Source: an uncultured Pseudomonas sp. (GTDB lineage Bacteria > Pseudomonadota > Gammaproteobacteria > Pseudomonadales > Pseudomonadaceae). Taken from it: DNA of 7,335 nt. Of this stretch, positions 1-7,335 are shown in pieces (position 1 is the stretch's first letter; every line of letters begins with the position of its first letter). A model generated the notes under the pieces. The model saw only the letters and a list, made by a program, of their open reading frames with translations. It ran no database searches and was not told where the DNA came from. Position numbers and translations under genes: made by a program. The DNA is taken from the NCBI GenBank assembly GCA_946886875.1, contig CAMPJN010000183.1:1-7335 (forward strand), given 5' to 3'.

Positions 1-386
<386 letters not shown>

Positions 387-388
387 AC

Positions 389-461
389 CGTAGGGTGGCC
401 ATGGCGGAGCCTTGTCCACCGCAGCAAATGGCGGACAAGCCTTCGGCATGTCCGCCCTACG
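389..461. repeat. Head-to-head pair of 32-nt palindromic repeat units (REP/BIME-like)
   Basis: Unit 1 is at 389-420 on the plus strand and unit 2 at 430-461 on the minus strand, 9 nt apart. Both begin CGTAGGG on their own strand. By hand alignment they match at 26 of 32 positions. Each folds into a hairpin: in unit 2, GGCGGACA at 430-437 pairs perfectly with TGTCCGCC at 449-456, with an inner GCC/GGC stem and a 3-nt loop. Two paired positions differ in a compensatory way between the units; one pair is broken in unit 1. The whole block also forms a larger cruciform because its ends are complementary. The element starts 2 nt after the gcvP stop, so it may act as a 3' stability or termination structure. 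That role is inferred. Confidence 0.8.
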
Positions 462-491
462 ATGTTGTGGCGTCAAGCAACACAGGATTCG

Positions 492-588
492 TCAGGCCGC
501 GGCGCATAGCGCCTGAGGCCACACCAGGTTCGCAGCGTGCGCTCTACCTCCCTTGTGTCGGCACTCAGGGGTTTAGAGCGCACGCTGC
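492..588. repeat. Long perfect hairpin in the gcvP-glyA gap, with a smaller palindrome before it
   Basis: GCAGCGTGCGCTCTA at 532-546 is the exact reverse complement of 574-588, a 15-bp perfect stem. The 27-nt interior can continue folding: CCCT 550-553 pairs with AGGG 567-570, and GTG 555-557 with CAC 562-564. Outside the stem, CCAGG at 524-528 can pair with CCTGG at 595-599. A separate palindrome, TCAGGC 492-497 with GCCTGA 511-516, precedes it. No coding frame in the 298-bp gap looks real. Together with the repeat pair at 389-461 it fills most of the gap, leaving about 95 bp before the glyA start without a convincing promoter. It could be a mobile palindromic element or an mRNA processing or stability structure; the sequence does not decide. 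Confidence 0.75.
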
Positions 589-673
589 TGACACCCTGGC
601 GATGTCGGTTTACCTAATTCCTTGCTCACCTTTCTATTAAGGAGAGCTGGCTGCACCCACAAGAACAACAAGC

Positions 674-678
674 GAGGA
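674..678 (+). promoter_or_regulatory. Ribosome binding site for glyA
   Basis: GAGGA lies 6 nt before the ATG at 685. It selects this start over the in-frame ATG at 622, which would add 21 residues unlike any GlyA N-terminus. Confidence 0.8.
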
Positions 679-684
679 CCTCAC

Positions 685-1938
685 ATGTTCAGCAAGCACG
701 ACCAACTGCAAGGCTACGACGATGCCCTGCTCGCCGCGATCAATGCCGAAGAGCGGCGCCAGGAAGACCATATCGAGCTGATCGCCTCGGAGAACTATTG
801 CAGCCAGCGCGTGATGCAGGCCCAGGGCAGCGGCCTGACCAACAAGTACGCCGAAGGCTATCCGGGCAAGCGTTACTACGGCGGTTGCGAGCATGTGGAT
901 GGGGTCGAGGCGCTGGCCATCGAGCGTGCCAAGCAGTTGTTCGGCGCCGATTACGCCAACGTCCAGCCGCACTCCGGCTCTTCGGCCAATAGCGCGGTGT
1001 ACCTGGCGCTGCTGCAAGCCGGCGACACTATCCTGGGCATGAGCCTGGCCCACGGCGGTCATCTGACCCACGGCGCCAAGGTTTCCTCCTCCGGCAAGCT
1101 GTACAACGCGGTGCAGTACGGCATCGACGAGAACGGTTTGATCGATTACGCCGAGGTCGAGCGCCTGGCCCTGGAACACAAACCGAAGATGATAGTCGCC
1201 GGTTTCTCCGCCTATTCGCGCACCCTGGATTTCGCCCGCTTCCGCGCCATCGCCGATCAGGTCGGCGCCTATCTGTTCGTCGATATGGCCCACGTCGCCG
1301 GCCTGGTCGCCGCCGGCCTTTATCCGAACCCACTGCCATTTGCCGATGTGGTCACCACCACCACACACAAGACTTTGCGCGGCCCACGCGGCGGTTTGAT
1401 CCTGGCCAAGGCCAATGAAGAGATCGAGAAAAAGCTCAACTCCGCGGTGTTCCCCGGCAGCCAGGGCGGCCCGCTGATGCATGTGATCGCGGCCAAGGCG
1501 GTGTGCTTCAAGGAGGCGCTGGAACCGAGCTTCAAGGCCTACCAGCAGCAGGTGATCGACAACGCCAGAACCATGGCCGAAGTCTTCGTCAGCCGCGGTT
1601 ATGACGTGGTTTCCGGCGGCACCGACAACCACCTGATGCTGGTCAGCCTGATCAAGCAGGGCCTCACCGGCAAAGCCGCCGATGCGGCCTTGGGCGCGGC
1701 GCATATCACGGTGAACAAGAATGCCGTGCCCAACGACCCGCAATCGCCCTTCGTCACCTCAGGCATCCGCATCGGCACCCCGGCGGTCACCACCCGTGGC
1801 TTCAAGCAGGGCGAATGCCGCGAGTTGGCCGGCTGGATCTGCGACATTCTCGATGACCTGGACAACCCCGAGGTGATCGCGCGGGTTCGCGGTCAGGTCA
1901 GCGACCTGTGCGCGACCTTCCCGGTCTACGCTGACTAG
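685..1938 (+). CDS. glyA: Serine hydroxymethyltransferase
   Basis: This cytosolic PLP enzyme interconverts glycine plus 5,10-methylene-THF with serine plus THF. From ATG 685 the product is 417 residues, the usual bacterial GlyA length, beginning [12 protein letters not shown]. Visible active-site elements are the ELIASENY motif (residues 31-38, with Ser35), Tyr55/Glu57/Tyr65 in the [15 protein letters not shown] stretch, Asp200 and His203 in [10 protein letters not shown], and the PLP Schiff-base lysine Lys229 in [14 protein letters not shown]. Arg362 in SGIRIGTPA is the expected carboxylate-binding arginine. All are intact. In this operon it would use methylene-THF from glycine cleavage to turn a second glycine into serine for SdaA. 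Pseudomonas genomes usually have more than one glyA; by context this matches the P. aeruginosa glyA2 copy. It is separated from gcvP by 298 bp of palindromes and from sdaA by 100 bp. Confidence 0.98.
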   Translation: MFSKHDQLQGYDDALLAAINAEERRQEDHIELIASENYCSQRVMQAQGSGLTNKYAEGYPGKRYYGGCEHVDGVEALAIERAKQLFGADYANVQPHSGSSANSAVYLALLQAGDTILGMSLAHGGHLTHGAKVSSSGKLYNAVQYGIDENGLIDYAEVERLALEHKPKMIVAGFSAYSRTLDFARFRAIADQVGAYLFVDMAHVAGLVAAGLYPNPLPFADVVTTTTHKTLRGPRGGLILAKANEEIEKKLNSAVFPGSQGGPLMHVIAAKAVCFKEALEPSFKAYQQQVIDNARTMAEVFVSRGYDVVSGGTDNHLMLVSLIKQGLTGKAADAALGAAHITVNKNAVPNDPQSPFVTSGIRIGTPAVTTRGFKQGECRELAGWICDILDDLDNPEVIARVRGQVSDLCATFPVYAD

Positions 1939-1960
1939 ATAGACAGGCTCCTTTGCTGAA

Positions 1961-1990
1961 ATGCAGGCGCGGTTATAGGCCGCGCTGCAT
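1961..1990. repeat. Stem-loop in the glyA-sdaA gap
   Basis: ATGCAG-g-CGCGG (1961-1972) pairs with CCGCGCTGCAT (1980-1990): 11 base pairs with one bulged G and a 7-nt loop, TTATAGG. It starts 22 nt after the glyA stop. No run of T follows, so it is not a classical intrinsic terminator, and transcription into sdaA is expected to continue. An mRNA stabilising or processing structure is the simplest reading. It does not resemble the other repeats in the window. Confidence 0.65.
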
Positions 1991-2028
1991 CAATGCCGAC
2001 CCACAAGGTTGGCCCAGATCAGAAAGTC

Positions 2029-2033
2029 GGAGA
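2029..2033 (+). promoter_or_regulatory. Ribosome binding site for sdaA
   Basis: GGAGA lies 5 nt before the ATG at 2039. It favours this start over the in-frame ATG at 2009, which lacks a Shine-Dalgarno sequence and would add ten residues ahead of the typical [12 protein letters not shown] start. Confidence 0.8.
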
Positions 2034-2038
2034 ATAAG

Positions 2039-3415
<1,377 letters not shown>

Positions 3416-3427
3416 ACCACCATTTCC

Positions 3428-3471
3428 TGTAGGAGCGAGCTTGCTCGCGATGCTTTTATCTCGCGCCTACA
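3428..3471. repeat. REP element between sdaA and gcvT
   Basis: The 19-nt core GAGCGAGCTTGCTCGCGAT (3433-3451) contains GCGAGC-TT-GCTCGC, a perfect hairpin. The preceding TGTAG gives the TGTAGGAGCGAGCTTGCTCG form that I recognise as a very common Pseudomonas REP. The ends also pair: TGTAGGAGCGAG at 3428-3439 against CTCGCGCCTACA at 3460-3471, 11 of 12 positions, so two alternative folds exist. It sits 12 nt after the sdaA stop. REPs at such sites can affect mRNA decay or transcription; no such role is shown here. Confidence 0.85.
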
Positions 3472-3491
3472 CAAACAACGCTTACCGACAT

Positions 3492-3495
3492 GGAG
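3492..3495 (+). promoter_or_regulatory. Ribosome binding site for gcvT
   Basis: GGAG lies 6 nt before ATG 3502. The earlier in-frame ATG at 3490 overlaps this site and has no Shine-Dalgarno of its own, so 3502 ([15 protein letters not shown]) is the preferred start. Confidence 0.75.
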
Positions 3496-3501
3496 AACCG
3501 C

Positions 3502-4623
3502 ATGACCACTGAAACCCTGGCGAAAACCCCGCTACACGCCCTGCATCTGGAACTCGGCGCGCGCATGGTGCCTTTCGCCGGCTACGACATGCCGGTGCAA
3601 TACCCGCTCGGCGTAATGAAGGAACACCTGCACACCCGCGAGGCCGCCGGCCTGTTCGATGTCTCGCATATGGGCCAGATCGTCCTGCGCGGCGCAAATG
3701 CCGCCAAGGCCCTGGAGACTCTGGTGCCGGTGGATATCATCGACCTGCCGGTGGGCATGCAGCGCTATGCCATGTTCACCGACGAAAATGGCGGCATCCT
3801 CGACGACCTGATGGTTGCCAACCTCGGCGACGACACTCTGTTTCTGGTGGTCAATGCCGCCTGCAAGAACCAGGATTTGATGCACCTGCAGGAACAGATC
3901 GCCAGCCAGTGCAAGATCGAATCCTGCTTCGACCGCGCCTTGCTCGCCCTGCAGGGGCCGAAGGCGGTCGATGTACTGACGCGCCTGGCGCCGGAAGTGA
4001 GCAAGATGACCTTTATGCAGTTCGCCCGCGTGCGCCTGCTCGGCGCCGACTGCTACGTCAGCCGCTCCGGCTACACCGGCGAAGACGGCTTCGAAATCTC
4101 GGTGCCGGCCGAACACGCCGAAACCCTGGCGCGCAGCCTGCTGGCCGAGCCGGAAGTCGAAGCCATCGGCCTCGGCGCCCGCGACTCGCTGCGCCTGGAA
4201 GCCGGCCTGTGCCTGTACGGCCACGATATGAGCACTGCAACCACGCCAATCGAAGCCAGCCTGCTGTGGGCCATTTCCAAGGCCCGCCGCGCCGACGGCG
4301 CCCGTGCCGGCGGCTTCCCCGGTGCCGAGCGGATCTTCGCCCAACAGCAGCAAGGGGTAGCCAGCAAACGCGTCGGCCTGCTGCCGCAGGAACGCGTACC
4401 GGTGCGTGAAGGCGCGGAAATCGTCGACGCTGACGGCAACCTGATCGGCAGCGTGTGCAGCGGCGGCTTCGGCCCGAGCCTAGGCGGCCCGGTGGCCATG
4501 GGTTATCTGCAGAGCAGCCATATTGCTCTCGACACCCCGGTGTGGGCCATGGTGCGCGGCAAGCGCGTAGCGATGAAAGTCGCGAAGACCCCGTTCGTGC
4601 CGCAGCGTTACTACCGCGGCTAA
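3502..4623 (+). CDS. gcvT: Aminomethyltransferase, T protein of the glycine cleavage system
   Basis: GcvT releases ammonia from the aminomethyl-lipoyl GcvH and transfers the one-carbon unit to THF, giving 5,10-methylene-THF. The product is 373 residues from ATG 3502, close to the usual 360-375. Visible family motifs in order are [27 protein letters not shown] near the start, the FDVSHMGQI stretch, [10 protein letters not shown] with the catalytic-region Asp101, [12 protein letters not shown] (187-198), [20 protein letters not shown] (224-242, with Arg227) and the C-terminal barrel signature [18 protein letters not shown]. The frame is open and complete. It is the last gene of the run, as gcvT2 is in P. 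aeruginosa, where the cluster is activated in response to glycine by the enhancer-binding protein GcsR. That promoter would be upstream of gcvH, outside this window, so its presence here is inferred. Confidence 0.98.
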   Translation: MTTETLAKTPLHALHLELGARMVPFAGYDMPVQYPLGVMKEHLHTREAAGLFDVSHMGQIVLRGANAAKALETLVPVDIIDLPVGMQRYAMFTDENGGILDDLMVANLGDDTLFLVVNAACKNQDLMHLQEQIASQCKIESCFDRALLALQGPKAVDVLTRLAPEVSKMTFMQFARVRLLGADCYVSRSGYTGEDGFEISVPAEHAETLARSLLAEPEVEAIGLGARDSLRLEAGLCLYGHDMSTATTPIEASLLWAISKARRADGARAGGFPGAERIFAQQQQGVASKRVGLLPQERVPVREGAEIVDADGNLIGSVCSGGFGPSLGGPVAMGYLQSSHIALDTPVWAMVRGKRVAMKVAKTPFVPQRYYRG

Positions 4624-4638
4624 GCGAGCCATGACCCT

Positions 4639-4705
4639 GTAGCCCGGATGCAATCCGGGGAAAGTCTGTGCGAGAGGCAACGCTTCCCGGATTGTATCGG
4701 GCTAC
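4639..4705. repeat. Inverted pair of GTAGCCCGGAT-type repeats after gcvT
   Basis: The left arm starts GTAGCCCGGATGCAATCCGG at 4639; the right arm at 4684-4705 is its inverted relative, ending GGGCTAC. The arms match except for two single-base gaps and one substitution. Each arm is itself palindromic: CCCGGAT (4643-4649) pairs perfectly with ATCCGGG (4653-4659), while the right arm has lost one C in the same structure. The pair begins 15 nt after the gcvT stop and could serve as a 3' end structure for the operon. There is no U-tract, so I do not call it a terminator. Similar sequences are, from memory, widespread in Pseudomonas. Confidence 0.75.
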
Positions 4706-4713
4706 GGGAGCTG

Positions 4714-4745
4714 CGAAGGGTGGATATGGCACTGCCTTGTCCGCC
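4714..4745 (+). repeat. Diverged third copy of the 32-nt hairpin unit
   Basis: By hand alignment it matches the unit at 389-420 at 25 of 32 positions, starting CGAAGGGTGG and ending CCTTGTCCGCC. The hairpin is kept: two stem positions become G·T wobbles, and the A-T pair lost in the 389-420 copy is present here. Differences concentrate in the 3-nt loop. It lies in the convergent gap between gcvT and the carboxypeptidase gene. Confidence 0.6.
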
Positions 4746-4768
4746 ACTGCGAGCTCTACCACAGCCCA

Positions 4769-4787
4769 ATCGCGGCCAAGGCCGCTC
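4769..4787 (-). repeat. REP core, second copy in opposite orientation
   Basis: Read on the minus strand this is GAGCGGCCTTGGCCGCGAT, the same 19-nt form as the core at 3433-3451 with four changes that make two compensatory base-pair swaps. The hairpin GCGGCC (4772-4777), AA, GGCCGC (4780-4785) is perfect. It lies in the convergent gap between gcvT and the carboxypeptidase gene, which holds no credible coding frame. Confidence 0.75.
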
Positions 4788-4841
4788 TTGCGCAAAGCGC
4801 GCGCCCATAGCTCTGTAGAAGGCGCGCAAATCACCTGTAAC

Positions 4842-4888
4842 TAGCGAACCCGGGTTATCACAGTGGTAGAACCGCAGCCGGGTCGCTA
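4842..4888 (-). terminator. Candidate 3' stem-loop of the carboxypeptidase gene
   Basis: TAGCGA-a-CCCGG (4842-4853) pairs with CCGGGTCGCTA (4878-4888), 11 bp with one bulge, and GGTT 4853-4856 can alternatively pair with AACC 4870-4873 inside. On the minus strand it starts 6 nt after the stop codon at 4895-4897, where a transcript end would be expected. There is no clear T-run afterwards, so intrinsic termination is uncertain; it may only protect the 3' end. Confidence 0.45.
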
Positions 4889-4894
4889 TGGAGC

Positions 4895-6024
4895 CTAACG
4901 CAAGCCACCAACCATCGCCGCGGCCACGCTGAGCACATCCTTGCCCAATCGCATCGAACGCTTGCCGTTCCAGCCGGTATGCGGATTAGGGTTATCGTCG
5001 TGGTCCTTGAACGGCATTTCGATAGTGAACGACAGGCAATCGAACTCCAGGCCGACCGCGTTGCAGGCCAGGGTGGTGTTGGCTTGGCCAGGTGCGTCAT
5101 GGGGGTAGCCAAACACCGTCTGGAATTCGGCACCGATGGCGACCAGGCGGCTGCGGAATTCGCTTTCCAGTTGTTCCAGTCGCTTGCCGTAGCCGGGGTT
5201 GCCTTCACAGCCGGCGGTGAACACGTGGGGGATTTCTTCGTCGCCGTGGATATCGAGAAACAGGTCGACACCGACCTTGCGCATCTGCTGCTGGACGAAA
5301 TGCACCTCGGGGCTCTCCGCCGCGCTGGCCGACTGCCAGGCGCGGTTGAGGTCCTTGCCGGCGGCGTTGGTGCGCAGGTGGCCGCGGAAGGCGCCGTCCG
5401 GGTTCATGTTCGGCACCAGATAGAGATCGGCCTGCAGCAGCAGGTCATTGAGCTCGACGTCGTCGCGGTTCTGCAGGCGCTCGATCACGCCATCGATAAA
5501 CCACTCGGCCATATGCTCGCCGGGGTGCTGCTGGGCGATCATCCAGATCTTGCGCTGCGCGTCTGGATTGCGGCTGAAGCGCAGCAGCTGGATATCGCGA
5601 CCTTCGATGCTTTTGCCGGTGGCGAACAATTCGGCGCCGGCCTTGGTCACGGCCTGCTCGATCAGCCAGTCATGGCGCGCGCGGCTGTAGGGTTCGAAAT
5701 AGGCGAACCAGACCTGGGGCGCGCTCGGCTCGATGGCGAAGCTCAGCGCGCCATCCTCGAAACGGCTGGGTACGCGAAACCACTCGACCTGGCGTAGGAA
5801 GCGACCGCGTTATACCCCGTCCAGGCATGGTTGTAGGCGGATTGGCCGGCGTTGGTCAGGCTGAAGCCGTAGCGCTGGCCGGGGGTCAGATCCTCGACTT
5901 TGAAGTGGAACCACTGAAAGTGGTAGCTGTTGAGATCGGCGCGCATGGCCAGCAGCACTCGCTGCGGATCGCTGGCATCGATCACCTCGATATTGCCGCT
6001 GTCGAAGTTGCTGCTGATGTGCAT
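4895..6024 (-). pseudogene. M14 zinc carboxypeptidase, cytosolic CCP type, interrupted by a frameshift
   Basis: The start ATG at 6024-6022 has a strong AAGGAG (6030-6035) 5 nt before it. The N-terminal part (MHISSNFDSGNIEVID..., through SY at residues 76-77) is the beta-sandwich domain of bacterial cytosolic carboxypeptidases. It then runs out of frame and stops after 93 residues at 5743. The remainder continues in another frame from about 5791 (QVEWFRVPSRFEDGAL) to the TAG at 4895. One base missing near 5789-5796 explains this; restoring it gives about 376 residues, in line with the family. Numbered on the restored protein, the zinc ligands are His167 and Glu170 in QHPGEH and His260 in DIHGDE; the substrate-binding NPDG (208-211), Arg218 and Asn227-Arg228 and the general-base Glu336 in TIEMPFKD are also present. 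The family trims C-terminal residues from proteins or peptides in the cytoplasm; a structure is known for the P. aeruginosa homologue (PaCCP). It could be a recent pseudogene or a sequencing error. Confidence 0.85.
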
Positions 6025-6203
6025 AAGGGCTCCTTGGCCTGGTACGGCATCCTCTGCAAGAATCGCAGGTTAATCGCACGGATAAAACGCCAGAGGCGAC
6101 AAAGCCTTGCATCCTCGCAACTCGCGCAGCGACTTAAGGTCTTTTGCAGTTCAACAATCACTCGGCGACATGGCCGTCGCAGCGAATAAGCAGTACGTTT
6201 ATG

Positions 6204-6244
6204 CCAGAGCGAAGCGGGGGCAGGAGTATGCCCCGACACTCTGG
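6204..6244. repeat. Two-part stem-loop upstream of the Sel1 lipoprotein gene
   Basis: CCAGAG 6204-6209 pairs with CTCTGG 6239-6244, and GGGGCA 6217-6222 pairs with TGCCCC 6229-6234 around a 6-nt loop, with an internal loop between the stems. It ends 33 nt before the ATG at 6278 and so probably lies in the 5' leader. The rest of the 253-bp divergent gap (6025-6277) shows no convincing promoter or gene to me, although promoters for both flanking genes should be there. Confidence 0.55.
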
Positions 6245-6277
6245 ACGCCAGCCATCCGCATATAGCAGGGAACGAAG

Positions 6278-6826
6278 ATGAGCAACAAACGAAGAACAGC
6301 CTGGCGATACGCTGCGCTGATGGGTGCACTGTTGGCCCTCGCCGGCTGTGTCAGTCACACACCGGACAGCGCCCCGACAACCACACCACCGAGCCAGGAA
6401 CCCCAGGCCGGGGACGAAGCCGCAACGCAGGCGAAGCTGCTGAACCAGGCCGAACGCGGCGACCTCGACAGTCAGTTCCAGCTTGGTAGTTTCTATTTCG
6501 TCGGCAAGCCGGAGAAAAATCTGCAGCAGGCCGAATACTGGTGGAAACAAGCCGCGGACAAGGGCCACGCAATGGCGGCGGTGAGCCTGGCCTACCTCTA
6601 TACCGGTCGCGACAACCCGGATTTCACCAACCAGAAGGCCATGCTCAAATACCTCAACCAATCCGCTGCCGCCGGCAATCCGATGGCTCAGCACATCCTC
6701 GGCAATCTCTTTCTGAAAGGCGAGTATGGCGTGCAACGCGACCCCAACCAGGCCAAACGCCTGTACCAGAGCGCATGCCAGCAGCGTTATCCGATCAGTT
6801 GCGAGGCCTTGAGTAACTTGCCTTGA
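6278..6826 (+). CDS. Sel1-repeat outer-membrane lipoprotein, function unknown
   Basis: The product has 182 residues. The N-terminus has basic residues (NKRR), a hydrophobic stretch and a lipobox LAGC, so signal peptidase II would cleave before Cys24. The next residue is Val, not Asp, which favours the outer membrane. Residues 25-50 are a Pro/Thr-rich linker. From about 58 there are three Sel1-like (SLR, TPR-related) helical repeats: roughly 62-95 (LGSFYFVGKPEKNLQQAEYWWKQAA), 96-132 (AVSLAYLYTG...LKYLNQSAAAG) and 133-167 (AQHILGNLFLKGEYGVQRDPNQAKRLYQSAC). Cys167 and Cys175 near the end could form a disulfide in the periplasm. AGGGA at 6267-6271 precedes the ATG by 6 nt. Such repeats usually mediate protein binding, but the partner is not evident. 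It stands alone, divergent from the carboxypeptidase gene and convergent with the SRPBCC gene. Confidence 0.88.
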   Translation: MSNKRRTAWRYAALMGALLALAGCVSHTPDSAPTTTPPSQEPQAGDEAATQAKLLNQAERGDLDSQFQLGSFYFVGKPEKNLQQAEYWWKQAADKGHAMAAVSLAYLYTGRDNPDFTNQKAMLKYLNQSAAAGNPMAQHILGNLFLKGEYGVQRDPNQAKRLYQSACQQRYPISCEALSNLP

Positions 6827-6855
6827 TGGCCGGCAGGACAATCCGGTAAACGAGC

Positions 6856-6887
6856 GGCGGACAAGCCTTTGGCATGTCCGCCCTACT
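6856..6887 (-). repeat. Fourth copy of the 32-nt hairpin unit
   Basis: The 31 bases 6856-6886 match 430-460 at 30 positions; the only difference is in the loop (TTT instead of TTC). The stem GGCGGACA (6856-6863) with TGTCCGCC (6875-6882), plus inner GCC/GGC, is perfect. It lies 29 nt after the lipoprotein stop and 45 nt beyond the SRPBCC gene's stop, between the convergent 3' ends, and could act as a bidirectional 3' structure; this is inferred. Confidence 0.8.
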
Positions 6888-6931
6888 CCTCCCCTACTCC
6901 AGCGCTATTGGGCCGGGCCGCGATCGGCCTG

Positions 6932-7335
6932 CTAGGTACTTGGCGCCTCGGCAATGGCCTTGAGCTGCGCCAGGCCCAGTTCGAAGTCGCCGCCGCACAT
7001 CTTGTCCATGTCCATTACCAGGTGCACGGCTTTGCTGATGAAGTTGTTGTGCCCGCTCATGGTCCAGCTCACCCGGGTGTTCTGAGCGTCGGAGACGAAG
7101 CGGAACAGCACCTCGTTGCAAGCTTGAAAAGGCCGCAGGAATTCCAAGCGAAAGCGCACCAGCTCGCCCGGTCGGCTCTCGATTATGGTGCTGCTGCCCT
7201 CACCCACCTCCTTGTTGCCGTTCCAACGGTAGACCGCGCCAACTCCGGCGGCTGGTCCCTCGTAGACCTTGGTCATGTTGGGGTCGCGCTTGGCCCAGGG
7301 CGACCACTGCTCCCAGTTGTGCAGGTCGTTGACCT
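6932..7335 (-). CDS. SRPBCC-fold (polyketide cyclase/START-like) protein, partial
   Basis: The gene runs on the minus strand off the right edge of the window; 133 C-terminal residues are visible, ending at TAG 6934-6932. The frame is open to the edge, reading VNDLHNWEQWSPWAKRDPNM at the top, so the Met at 7276 is internal. The pattern of an N-terminal helix and WEQWSPW segment, then VGAVYRWNGNKEVGEGSSTI, PGELVRFRLEFLRPF, an RVSWTMSG strand and a long C-terminal helix (MDKMCGGDFELGLAQLKAIAE) is that of the SRPBCC superfamily, which binds hydrophobic ligands in a deep cavity. No catalytic residues can be assigned, and the substrate is unknown. It converges on the lipoprotein gene, with a 105-bp gap holding one hairpin repeat. 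Confidence 0.8.
   Translation of the reverse strand, partial: VNDLHNWEQWSPWAKRDPNMTKVYEGPAAGVGAVYRWNGNKEVGEGSSTIIESRPGELVRFRLEFLRPFQACNEVLFRFVSDAQNTRVSWTMSGHNNFISKAVHLVMDMDKMCGGDFELGLAQLKAIAEAPST

Noticed and set aside
395..640. An 81-codon open frame between gcvP and glyA.
   Set aside because: It runs through the repeat pair and the long hairpin, lacks a ribosome binding site, and its product looks random.
588..640. Possible sigma-70 promoter (CTGACA at 588-593, TATTAA at 635-640) or sigma-54 site for glyA.
   Set aside because: The -35 and -10 like boxes are not at a workable spacing from each other, and no GG-N10-GC pair with the right surroundings is present.
636..684. Possible glycine riboswitch before glyA, suggested by GGAGAG at 641-646 and by the gene's role.
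   Set aside because: The conserved aptamer core motifs and a tandem second domain are absent, and only about 45 nt separate this from the start codon.
637..1743. A 368-codon open frame on the minus strand across glyA, and similar long frames opposite sdaA (2576-3301), gcvT (3532-4353) and the carboxypeptidase gene (4979-5797).
   Set aside because: They mirror strongly conserved enzymes in GC-rich DNA where stop codons are rare. The products are low-complexity, rich in Gly, Ala, Arg, His and Gln, and match no family I recognise.
5785..5800. Programmed -1 frameshift in the carboxypeptidase gene.
   Set aside because: A -1 slip would join the frames, but there is no slippery heptamer, and no conserved stimulatory structure can be argued from one sequence. 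An ordinary indel or read error is simpler.
6088..6098. CGCC-TCT-GGCG followed by TTTT on the minus strand upstream of the carboxypeptidase gene, resembling a small terminator or attenuator.
   Set aside because: The stem is only 4 bp, too weak to support a call.

Overview
The window reads as chromosomal DNA of a Pseudomonas. The gene order gcvP–glyA–sdaA–gcvT is the one known from the glycine-inducible gcvH2-gcvP2-glyA2-sdaA-gcvT2 cluster of P. aeruginosa. Coding regions are GC-rich with strong G/C third positions, and the gaps carry REP-like palindromes typical of pseudomonads. I cannot name the species.

Layout. Positions 1-386 are the C-terminal end of glycine decarboxylase (gcvP). glyA (685-1938), sdaA (2039-3415) and gcvT (3502-4623) follow on the same strand. 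Together they form a glycine/serine catabolic unit: GcvP and GcvT (with GcvH and Lpd, outside the window) split glycine to CO2, ammonia and methylene-THF; GlyA condenses methylene-THF with a second glycine to make serine; SdaA deaminates serine to pyruvate. The gcvH gene and the operon's main promoter would lie upstream of the window.

Downstream of gcvT comes a 271-bp repeat-rich gap. It is followed by a convergent gene for an M14 zinc carboxypeptidase of the cytosolic carboxypeptidase (CCP) type (6024 down to 4895). A one-base frameshift interrupts this gene near 5789-5796, although all catalytic motifs remain. Divergent from it is a small Sel1-repeat lipoprotein (6278-6826). The window ends inside an SRPBCC-fold protein on the minus strand (6932-7335).

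The coding content is ordinary for Pseudomonas, and I see no new defence, mobile or biosynthetic system. The most notable unexplained structure is in the gaps. Every intergenic region holds at least one palindrome. Four copies of a 32-nt hairpin unit (389-420, 430-461, 4714-4745, 6856-6887) and two copies of a 19-nt REP core (3433-3451, 4769-4787) differ mostly by changes that keep their stems paired, so these elements appear to be selected or propagated as structures. The other points of interest are the frameshifted carboxypeptidase and the C-terminal cysteine of SdaA.
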